Source: a virus. Taken from it: DNA of 40,273 nt. The notes under the pieces were generated by a model that saw only the letters and a list, made by a program, of their open reading frames with translations, searched no databases and was not told the origin of the DNA. This document shows, piece after piece, positions 24,230 to 29,703 of the stretch (position 1 is its first letter; each line of letters begins with the position of its first letter). A program made the translations under genes and the position numbers. The stretch is from IMG/VR virus record IMGVR_UViG_3300036944_000785, positions 1 to 40,273 of that record; one strand, written 5' to 3'.

Positions 24230-24744
24230 CACTTTGTCCTGTTTTGAGATGTTTTTACGACCCACAACACGGGATGCTTTCCGTCGAACAGGCTGGCTTC
24301 GGGATCGCTCAGTACCAGACATTCCCCGCCCTGTTCACGCCGCGCGGCAATGAACACCTGCTCGAGGGATTCAATGGCTATCATCAGGGGCTTGTGGAGC
24401 TTGGTGTAGGGCTTGCGGTCGGTCTTGGCCTGTTTGAGGTAGGCATGCACGGCGTCGTATGCTGCCATGACAAAGCCACCGGCGGGTGATTCATCAATGA
24501 CAGGCGTATCCTCACTGAACTCTTTGTTGATGAGATCAAGCGCAACGCGGTCGCCGGTTATGCTGATTATCTCCAAAAATTCTTCAAGACCGATCTTGCT
24601 GATCGAACGCTCGCCCCACGGATTGACCTTCTGATAGAGAGTCGAAGGCGCCATATCCATCTTGGAAGCAAGCTCCTTGACGCCATACTTGTGGACGGCA
24701 GCCTGAATCGCTTCGATAATCTCAGGTGTCTGTAATCGTGCCAT
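24229..24744 (-). CDS. CII-like regulatory protein (Phage_CP76 family)
   Basis: A 171-aa protein. The opening IIEAIQAAVHKYGVKELASKMDM, then STLYQKVNPWGERSISKIGLEEFLEI and ITGD (residues about 8-65), is the characteristic sentence of the Phage_CP76/CII family: an HTH fold with an N-P-x-x-E-x-x-x-L linker. Members regulate the early lytic or lysogenic decision. It is the second leftward early gene after the Cro-like gene. The C-terminal 100 residues are helical and less conserved. Confidence 0.82.
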   Translation of the reverse strand: MARLQTPEIIEAIQAAVHKYGVKELASKMDMAPSTLYQKVNPWGERSISKIGLEEFLEIISITGDRVALDLINKEFSEDTPVIDESPAGGFVMAAYDAVHAYLKQAKTDRKPYTKLHKPLMIAIESLEQVFIAARREQGGECLVLSDPEASLFDGKHPVLWVVKTSQNRTK

Positions 24745-24788
24745 GGGCTTACAGTTCCTTTTTGCTATTGGGCATGGGATAAAAAACC

Positions 24789-25022
24789 ATGGAACAAATA
24801 ATCTGTGACATGCGCATCACGTTCAAAAAGTCCGCGACCGGCAAACATTTTGCCACCGTCCGCCTGCTGACTCCGGCAGAAGTCCGCTTCCACAACATCA
24901 GTCTGCCCGAAGGCACTCCGGCCTATGCCCTGTATGAGCGGTGCGCGCAGGAGGCTATTCAGCGGCTCCTGAGCGTTCCGGGGTCGCATGAGGTTGCGTT
25001 GCAATGCCATCTGCCGGTGTAA
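24789..25022 (+). CDS. Small protein encoded antisense between the Cro-like and CII-like genes
   Basis: A 77-aa protein on the strand opposite its neighbours. It has a plausible folded sequence (MEQIICDMRITFKKSATGK, FATVRLLTPAEVRFHN, EGTPAYALYERCAQEAIQRLL), with G/C-rich third positions like the rest of the phage and unlike its antisense frame. It begins 45 bp from the CII-like start with a weak ribosome site, and no promoter is obvious. It occupies the only sizeable gap in the leftward operon. No family is recognised. Confidence 0.55.
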   Translation: MEQIICDMRITFKKSATGKHFATVRLLTPAEVRFHNISLPEGTPAYALYERCAQEAIQRLLSVPGSHEVALQCHLPV

Positions 25023-25024
25023 GG

Positions 25025-25225
25025 TCATTGCGCTACCGGCGCTGGACGCTTGTCGCCGTAGACGTAGGGCCAGAGCTTGCAGAGCGTAGACGTATGCAAC
25101 CCCTTACGCTTCCCGCTGAGCAGTCGCGTGATTACAGGGGCAGGAACACCGGCTACCTCGGCAAGGCGTGCGGCAGGCCAACCGGCCTCGGTGAGCATGG
25201 TTTGGATGTCGTGCTTGATGTTCAT
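25025..25225 (-). CDS. Cro-like HTH repressor
   Basis: A 66-aa protein starting at the ATG at 25225. A compact helix-turn-helix is visible in MLTEAGWPAARLAEVAGVP followed by PVITRLLSGKRKGLHTSTL (residues about 9-46). It is the first gene of the leftward operon, divergent from the CI-like repressor, which is the standard place for a Cro. The predicted -10 box ends only about 8 bases before the ATG and there is no good ribosome site, so its message may be leaderless. Confidence 0.78.
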   Translation of the reverse strand: MNIKHDIQTMLTEAGWPAARLAEVAGVPAPVITRLLSGKRKGLHTSTLCKLWPYVYGDKRPAPVAQ

Positions 25226-25281
25226 GGCCCAAAGAATACCAAAAGGAAGGTTTGTGGGCAAGCAAAACTACCACAAGGTTG
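25226..25281 (-). promoter_or_regulatory. Leftward early promoter with two operator words
   Basis: Read leftward, TTGCCC (25261-25256), a 17-bp spacer and TATTCT (25238-25233) form a promoter with 4/6 matches in each box. Operator word TACCAAAAGGAAG lies at 25237-25249 in the spacer and -10. A relative, TACCACAAGGTTG, lies 32 bp away at 25269-25281. The same words occur at 27265-27310 in the opposite direction. Bound repressor would block this promoter. Confidence 0.7.
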
Positions 25282-25323
25282 TTGCCAATTCGTATGCCCC
25301 CAATGCAATTTGTAAGGATGAAC

Positions 25324-26058
25324 ATGGAAACAGCAGCATTGACTGACCTTGAAAGGTACAGAGATGAACACTATGACGGGAATACTGCGGCACTCGCACG
25401 GGCGTGCGGTGTCGAACCAAATCTTCTGACGCGCTGGTTCAGGGGAGATCGCAAGCCTTCTTGGAAAAATCTTGCGCCGATACTGGAAGTTTTGGGCGCG
25501 CAAATTGTTTTCCCCGGAGATGCAAAGCCGCAATCTCGTGAGGTGTGTTTTGTATCCCCTAAGCGGCTCAACGTATCCGACGCGGAATCTCCTATCCCAG
25601 AAGATTATATCGCAGTTCCTCTTGCGGCAGGAGAAGTTGCAGCAGGCCGAGGCATGATTTCAGAAGACCAAATACGCTCATGGGTATTAGTCTGGAAAAA
25701 TCATGATTCGGTTCGCTTTAGGACAAATCTTATGGCAGTAGAGATAGGCAAGGGCCAAAATTCCATGGTTCCCACACTCCACCCGCAGGACGTCCTCTTG
25801 GTTGATAGAGACGATTTCAACAACCGGTTTACACCGCCCGGGAATATTTTCTTGGTCAGAGAACCGGATGGGTCAGTCACTGTGAAGCGTGTCACCATTA
25901 AGCAGCGCAACGGTGATATGATGCTTACATTTTATAGTGATAACGCAGTTGAACACCCACCCCTATCTTATTCGCTCACAGAAGATTATTCAGGGAGCAT
26001 TGAAAGGGCGGTTGTTGGCCGGGTGGTTTGGGCATGGTCAGATATGAGCAGGAAATAA
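25324..26058 (+). CDS. CI-like phage repressor with S24 autocleavage domain
   Basis: A 244-aa protein starting at the ATG at 25324, which has AAGG seven bases before it; an ATG six bases upstream overlaps that site. HTH DNA-binding residues are about 18-45 (GNTAALARACGVEPNLLTRW). A linker follows, then a LexA/CI-type S24 domain with cleavage site Ala107-Gly108 (EVAAGRG), nucleophile Ser147 in NSMVP and general base Lys188 in VTVKRV. It maintains lysogeny and should be inactivated by RecA-stimulated self-cleavage after DNA damage. The two genes behind it on the same strand would be expressed in the lysogen. Codon use is less GC-rich than in the structural genes. Confidence 0.9.
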   Translation: METAALTDLERYRDEHYDGNTAALARACGVEPNLLTRWFRGDRKPSWKNLAPILEVLGAQIVFPGDAKPQSREVCFVSPKRLNVSDAESPIPEDYIAVPLAAGEVAAGRGMISEDQIRSWVLVWKNHDSVRFRTNLMAVEIGKGQNSMVPTLHPQDVLLVDRDDFNNRFTPPGNIFLVREPDGSVTVKRVTIKQRNGDMMLTFYSDNAVEHPPLSYSLTEDYSGSIERAVVGRVVWAWSDMSRK

Positions 26059-26062
26059 TAAA

Positions 26063-26521
26063 ATGAAAATTATATTTATCATATTTGCTACGTTTTTCAT
26101 ATTGTTTTCATATAGCACGAGCCCTAAATGTGAAACTGTTGATTTGTACCGATGTGGTCAATCGTATGGGTATGAATATTTTTTCGGTGGTCTTTTGACA
26201 AATGGCGAGCCTGTTGATTTTGATAAGGGTAGTATCAACGGGTGGATTTCCCTATCTATAGATACCGAGACTAAAGAAATTGATATTGCCTTTAAAGATG
26301 CAACAAAAAAAGAAAAAAGTGCAAAGGAGTTGGGGGCAAGTGTGGCGCTAGTCGACAAGGACAACAATGACCTGCTTGTTGTCATAAGATGGGGGAAAAT
26401 GGCGCTAGAAACTTTCTATTTTAGAACTGATGGGAATGGCAAAAAACACGTTCTTTACACACTATTAAGAGGCGGCAGTTTGAGTCCAAAGGGCCATATT
26501 TTTAAGGCAGAGTGTAACTAG
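26063..26521 (+). CDS. Exported protein of unknown function, lysogen-expressed
   Basis: A 152-aa protein 4 bp behind the repressor stop, so very probably co-transcribed with it. It has a strongly hydrophobic N-terminal segment (IIFIIFATFFILFSY) after one Lys, that is, a signal peptide or signal anchor, then a polar mature part with three or more Cys and beta-rich text (LLVVIRWGKMALETFYF). The gene is clearly AT-richer than the structural genes, a sign of separate origin. No family is recognised. Genes in this place typically change the lysogen's surface or exclude other phages. Confidence 0.72.
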   Translation: MKIIFIIFATFFILFSYSTSPKCETVDLYRCGQSYGYEYFFGGLLTNGEPVDFDKGSINGWISLSIDTETKEIDIAFKDATKKEKSAKELGASVALVDKDNNDLLVVIRWGKMALETFYFRTDGNGKKHVLYTLLRGGSLSPKGHIFKAECN

Positions 26522-26532
26522 TCAGGTGATTT

Positions 26533-27204
26533 ATGAAAAAATTATTACTGTTATTCATTGTAATATTTATTCAGGCATGCACACCAAAAGGCCAAGGCTT
26601 AATTTCTCATGGTGTGATCACACAAGATGGGTATGTGACATCAGACAACTGTGTGCTGGTTGACGCTCCAGATGGCTGGTCGTGGAATATTGGTCCGTAT
26701 CCCGAATTTGAAACAGGTATTGCTGGAAAGATAGTCCGGCCCCATGAGATAGGGTATCTTACGGCGGGATCGCAAGACAGCTTGATCATCATTGAATCCA
26801 CGATGCTTACATGGGGTGGAAAACCTATAATACCCATAGACATTACATGGGATGCCTCTCCGGAGAGAACAGCCATGGTCTGTGAAAAGATGATGGAGAG
26901 GGAGCGCGGGGGGAATTTCACCGACTACCAGTATGAATGCCTCATGCCAAAGCGCGGCAGCTTTTGCGACCCCTATGACCCGTGCCTAATGTCGTGGCGC
27001 AAACGCACATCGTCCAGAAATGGATCAGTGGTTTATGAAAAGACATATATGGTGGGCAAACCTCCTATATCGTCAGAACTGAATGACAAGTCGTTACATG
27101 GGTGGAAGATCACTCACACATTTGTTGGTACCCCGCAGGAAGCACAGCGAGGCTATGAAGCAATGGAGGCCCTTGGAAAGAGTATGCACCTCATCTGCCA
27201 GTAG
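26533..27204 (+). CDS. Lipoprotein of unknown function, lysogen-expressed
   Basis: A 223-aa protein with AGGTGATTT before ATG. Signal peptide MKKLLLLFIVIFIQAC ends in a lipobox-like IQAC, so Cys16 would be lipidated; Thr at +2 favours the outer membrane. The mature part has paired Cys residues (CEKMMERERGG, ECLMPKRGSFC, YDPC, final CQ), suggesting disulfides in the periplasm. It is AT-rich, lies 11 bp behind the other exported gene and is followed by a strong terminator, so the repressor and the two exported genes form one unit. No family is recognised. Confidence 0.75.
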   Translation: MKKLLLLFIVIFIQACTPKGQGLISHGVITQDGYVTSDNCVLVDAPDGWSWNIGPYPEFETGIAGKIVRPHEIGYLTAGSQDSLIIIESTMLTWGGKPIIPIDITWDASPERTAMVCEKMMERERGGNFTDYQYECLMPKRGSFCDPYDPCLMSWRKRTSSRNGSVVYEKTYMVGKPPISSELNDKSLHGWKITHTFVGTPQEAQRGYEAMEALGKSMHLICQ

Positions 27205-27228
27205 CAAAATTCCCATATCAAACAAAAG

Positions 27229-27253
27229 CCCCGGCCTTGGTCGGGGTATTTTT
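27229..27253 (+). terminator. Intrinsic terminator of the repressor operon
   Basis: CCCCGGCC-TT-GGTCGGGG forms a stem of up to 7-8 bp (one G-U), followed by TATTTTTTT. It ends the repressor and exported-gene transcript and separates it from the rightward promoter that begins within the next 10 bases. Confidence 0.9.
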
Positions 27254-27320
27254 TTGCGCACAACCTCCCTTTTGGTATTTTCTACTTGCCATAAAAACTT
27301 CCTTTTGGTATTTTTACCTC
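27254..27320 (+). promoter_or_regulatory. Rightward early promoter region with two operators
   Basis: There are two nested promoter-like units. TTGCGC (27254), a 16-bp spacer and TATTTT (27276) form one. TTGCCA (27286), a 17-bp spacer and TATTTT (27309) form the stronger one, with start near 27321. Each spacer carries the operator word, CTCCCTTTTGGTA at 27265-27277 and CTTCCTTTTGGTA at 27298-27310, 33 bp apart. These are reverse complements of the words at the leftward promoter, so one repressor can control both. This promoter drives the structured RNA region and the recombination/accessory operon. Confidence 0.7.
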
Positions 27321-27930
27321 ACCACGAACGAACACCGCCTCATCAACCCACACGCTACGGCACACGGGAGCACTGAGGACCAGCGGTAGGCTGGAGTGGT
27401 CGCCGGATGAACCGGAATCCTAGGATGCAGAGCCGAGCCACAGGCCGGACGCTCTAAACGGGGTGAAGGGGATGAGGGCGGGACGGGAAGGTAAAAGAAA
27501 TTTGGGAGAGGCTCCGGCGGCGTGGAAAGCGTCTAGGCACATCCGCCTTGGACCGGAGCAGACGCAGCGCAGACACGCGGAGAACCGTAACCGTGAAAAA
27601 AGCAACCCTGCGACAGTAGCGGGAAAGCGGTGGCAGGGAGCCGGGATAGCGTCCGGCCCGGAGCCTCAACCAACATCGAATACTCGGCCTCTCCGAGGAG
27701 GTGAATATGTCACTGATACTCGTGAGAGATTGGTTTCCGGCAGCCGACAAGCTGACGGACCAAAAAGCGGTGACGGTAATGCCGGTAACACCAGCGCAGC
27801 CAGATGGGGGCTGTGTGCAGTGAAAAGCGGTTGTACCTCCCCGCTTAAGAGTAAAACAGGGCAGGACAGCATTACGCCATCAGTCCTGCCCTCCTCAGAG
27901 GGGCCGAAAAACTAAACAATAAGGAGGAAT
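27321..27930 (+). ncRNA. Candidate large structured non-coding RNA 1 (leader of the rightward operon)
   Basis: About 610 nt with no convincing long gene. Many stems can be read directly: CCAGC-GGTAG-GCTGG (27380-27394); AGAGC/GCTCT around GCC/GGC (27429-27456); a 10-bp long-range pair GAGGCTCCGG/CCGGAGCCTC (27508-27517 with 27657-27666); inside it GCGTCT/AGACGC and CCCTGC/GCAGGG; CTCGG-CCTCT-CCGAG (27683-27697); TTGG-TCCG/CGGA-CCAA (27731-27761); AAGCGG/CCGCTT (27825-27845); and GGGCAGGAC/GTCCTGCCC (27859-27889). The density and the long-range helix suggest an ornate phage RNA in the style of GOLLD or ROOL, though I recognise no conserved core of either. It is probably transcribed on induction. 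Confidence 0.6.
27707..27823 (+). CDS. Possible 38-aa peptide inside structured RNA 1
   Basis: An ATG preceded by a near-perfect AGGAGGTGAAT ribosome site opens a 38-codon frame (MSLILVRDWFPAADKLTDQ...). The ribosome site can be partly hidden by the hairpin CTCGG-CCTCT-CCGAG just upstream. The peptide has no known motif. The frame overlaps two strong hairpins, so either it is a translated regulator of the RNA fold or the frame is accidental and the purine tract is structural. Confidence 0.4.
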   Translation: MSLILVRDWFPAADKLTDQKAVTVMPVTPAQPDGGCVQ

Positions 27931-27933
27931 GCA

Positions 27934-28275
27934 ATGGTCACTCTCACTAAGGAACAAGTTCAGGAAATTTTGGAAGCATCAATGCCTGACCTAAAAAAGG
28001 CAGTTGTTGAAGAGATGAAATCCCATATTGGTTGGGAAGCCCGTGAAGAAGCTATGAAGCTTGTCAGTGAAGCCATCACAGCATTTGTCGCATCAGAAAT
28101 AGTACCAGAAATCAAAGCACAGCTTGAAGCAAGCAAGGACGGGCTTGTTGCAACAGGCGTAGCAGCTGCCCCCATGTTGGTTGAAGAAATCGCAAAGGCA
28201 CTTTGTACCAGCGTCAAAGAAAAGATGGAGAACTCGTACCGGCGCGGTGAAGTTTTCAAAGCTCTTTTCACATAA
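27934..28275 (+). CDS. Small helical protein between two structured RNAs
   Basis: A 113-aa protein with AAGGAGGAATGCA before ATG. It is almost entirely alpha-helical and Glu/Lys/Ala-rich (LTKEQVQEILEASMPDLKKAVVEEMKS is spread over residues 4-30), with a more hydrophobic middle (GLVATGVAAAPMLVEEIAKAL) and a basic end (YRRGEVFKALFT). It has no Cys. It is the first protein gene of the rightward operon. I recall similar hypothetical phage proteins ending in FKALF, but none with a function. Its place between two structured RNAs makes RNA binding worth testing. Confidence 0.75.
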   Translation: MVTLTKEQVQEILEASMPDLKKAVVEEMKSHIGWEAREEAMKLVSEAITAFVASEIVPEIKAQLEASKDGLVATGVAAAPMLVEEIAKALCTSVKEKMENSYRRGEVFKALFT

Positions 28276-28600
28276 AAAATCTCGTCGGGCTTTGGAGTGG
28301 CCATCCGTACCTCCCCAGAAACCGGTGCAGGGAACGCGGCTGTTTATATCCCTGCACCACTCCAAGGCCCGACACCATAGCTTGCCCCCTAGCAGGCCAT
28401 ACGAAACAGGGATTTTCCGGCTCCGTGAAATCACTGGCGAGAAGTGCGGACACGGACTGCACCGGCTGCCACCAACAGCACCTAGGCTAGCCAGCGGATA
28501 CATGCAACGGGCGGCGTGACTCAGCCAAACTCCTTCTTCGGTCCCTGCGCACCGAGCGAGTCAAAGCGCAGGAAAATTTTGTCCATGAACGGCAACCATG
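28276..28600 (+). ncRNA. Candidate structured non-coding RNA 2
   Basis: A 337-bp gene-free stretch with very strong pairing. GTCGGGCTTTGGAGT (28284-28298) pairs with ACTCCAAGGCCCGAC (28359-28373), 15 bp with one G-U. Inside it GGTGCAGGGA/TCCCTGCACC (28324-28333 with 28349-28358) form a perfect 10-bp stem whose 3' arm directly abuts the outer helix, so the two can stack. Downstream, CCGG-TCCGTG-CACT / AGTG-CACGGA-CCGG forms a compound hairpin (about 28419-28463), and CCTGCGC/GCGCAGG a third (28543-28573). No long poly-T follows. It may be a processed RNA or an attenuator-like leader for the genes after 28613. Confidence 0.6.
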
Positions 28601-28612
28601 ACGGAGGAAGCC

Positions 28613-28786
28613 ATGACGACCAAAATCATCGCAAGCTACAACAATGGCACCATTCTCAGCGCAGTATCACGGCGCGAACGTGCAGCGGAAAGACGCAGAT
28701 GGGTTCGTGAAAACGACGACGTTATCGGCGTGGCGGTTCTGTCGATCTTCCTCGGAATCTACTTCCTCGTTCTGGGGGTCATGTAG
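28613..28786 (+). CDS. Small single-pass membrane protein
   Basis: A 57-aa protein starting at the ATG at 28613 behind GGAGGAAGCC; an ATG 15 bases upstream lacks a site. A basic N-terminal half (SRRERAAERRRWVREN) is followed by one C-terminal hydrophobic segment (VIGVAVLSIFLGIYFLVLGVM). The positive-inside rule places the N-terminus in the cytoplasm. It is expressed early with the recombination genes. Function unknown; it could change the host membrane. Confidence 0.7.
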   Translation: MTTKIIASYNNGTILSAVSRRERAAERRRWVRENDDVIGVAVLSIFLGIYFLVLGVM

Positions 28787-28788
28787 TC

Positions 28789-29121
28789 ATGACTGTCTAC
28801 CACATGCCCGAAGGCTGGTACGTCGGCGACGATCAGCGCAAGTGCTGGATGTGTACGCAGTTCGCACCGCACAACCGAGAGCACCGCGAACTGGACGGAG
28901 AATGCGAGGCAGCAGAAGAAACGCTGCGTCAGGCCGGATTCCCCGTCGATGCGAATATCAATCTGTCCATGATCACGTCTGTCAGCGGCATGTGCACCCC
29001 AGACAAGTGTGAGTCGTTTGACCCAGACGCATACCAGATCGTTATCAACCTTGGAGAAGAGGACGCGCTGAATCTGTGTCCTGAGCCGCTGGAAATCAAG
29101 AAAGGAAGGAGGGTGGCATGA
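28789..29121 (+). CDS. Hypothetical early protein with Cys motifs
   Basis: A 110-aa acidic protein. It has CWMCTQFAPHNREH (residues about 19-32), a possible zinc knuckle, and later Cys residues (MCTPDKCESFDP). It overlaps the next gene by 4 bases. The composition suggests a compact metal-stabilised fold. I do not recognise the family, and an inhibitor of a host protein is possible for an acidic early protein of this size. Confidence 0.65.
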   Translation: MTVYHMPEGWYVGDDQRKCWMCTQFAPHNREHRELDGECEAAEETLRQAGFPVDANINLSMITSVSGMCTPDKCESFDPDAYQIVINLGEEDALNLCPEPLEIKKGRRVA

Positions 29122-29546
29122 GCGAGAAAAGGTATGTCGTTGAAGCAGACAATACGTACAGGGGGCTGCGACTCGTTGTTATACTACAGCGGATTGGATT
29201 CAGGTGCGGATACGTAGCTATACCTGCGGGGATGCATTGCCATGGAAAGACTTACTCAGAACTTCCGTTCAATGTTCATGGTGGGCTTACATTCTCAGCA
29301 GCTAACCAAGGGTATCCAGCGGAAGAAAATAGTGCCTGGTGGATTGGTTTTGATTGCGGGCATTATGGCGATGGGTTTGATGTGCAGGCTGTCTTTAATG
29401 AGTTTGGGTTTGATGAGCGGATACTCAGGATGAGCGACGGTGGAGTTGTTTGGACAAAGTGTATGGTCGAGGAAGAATGCAGGAGTTTAATAGACCAGAT
29501 AATAGAACGCGAAAAAATTGAGGAAACAAGCCCATGCAACCCATGA
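29118..29546 (+). CDS. Conserved phage protein of unknown function
   Basis: A 142-aa protein. It contains the sentence FRCGYVAIPAGMHCHGK, then NVHGGLTFS and WWIGFDCGHYGD, which I recognise as a recurring hypothetical family in phages of Gram-negative and Gram-positive hosts. Conserved His, Asp and Gly residues suggest a binding pocket, but no activity is known. The codon use is somewhat AT-richer than in the recombination genes that follow. Confidence 0.68.
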   Translation: MSEKRYVVEADNTYRGLRLVVILQRIGFRCGYVAIPAGMHCHGKTYSELPFNVHGGLTFSAANQGYPAEENSAWWIGFDCGHYGDGFDVQAVFNEFGFDERILRMSDGGVVWTKCMVEEECRSLIDQIIEREKIEETSPCNP

Positions 29547-29701
29547 CCATCACACGGGCAACGGAAATTTTCACCTACATCTGCACCACTTTTCCGTCCA
29601 CGGCACGCCAGCGTCTCGAACGGCTGATGCAGGTCAACCCAGCGTTCCGGCTGGCCGTGTTCCGGTTCGCCGCGAGCACGGAAGGCATGACGGAGCAGTA
29701 G
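29534..29701 (+). CDS. Small protein upstream of the exonuclease
   Basis: A 55-aa basic protein with GAGGAAACAAGCCC before ATG, overlapping the previous gene by 13 bases and ending two bases before the exonuclease start. The text (ATEIFTYICTTFPSTARQR, FRLAVFRFAAS) looks like a two-helix protein. It is too short to appear in many gene lists. Tight coupling suggests a helper of the exonuclease, but this is only positional. Confidence 0.65.
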   Translation: MQPMTITRATEIFTYICTTFPSTARQRLERLMQVNPAFRLAVFRFAASTEGMTEQ

Positions 29702-29703
29702 AG

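Noticed and set aside
24765-25028. Leftward 87-codon frame opposite the 77-aa gene
   Set aside because: The product is Arg/Gln/Gly-rich and unlike a folded protein, with no ribosome site; the opposite frame has phage-like codon use.
27806-27845. Resemblance to group II intron domain V (TGTGTGCAGTGAAAAGC)
   Set aside because: The basal catalytic triad and a matching domain VI are not seen, there is no GUGYG start, and no reverse transcriptase is encoded.
27463-27915. A 150-codon open frame over structured RNA 1
   Set aside because: No proper ribosome site, an unnatural Arg/Gly/Pro/Ser-rich product, and the frame ignores the good AGGAGGTGAAT start inside it. The strong pairing explains the sequence better.
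28516-28710. 64-codon frame overlapping the small membrane protein gene
   Set aside because: No ribosome site, and the overlapping frame at 28613 has GGAGG and a clear membrane helix.
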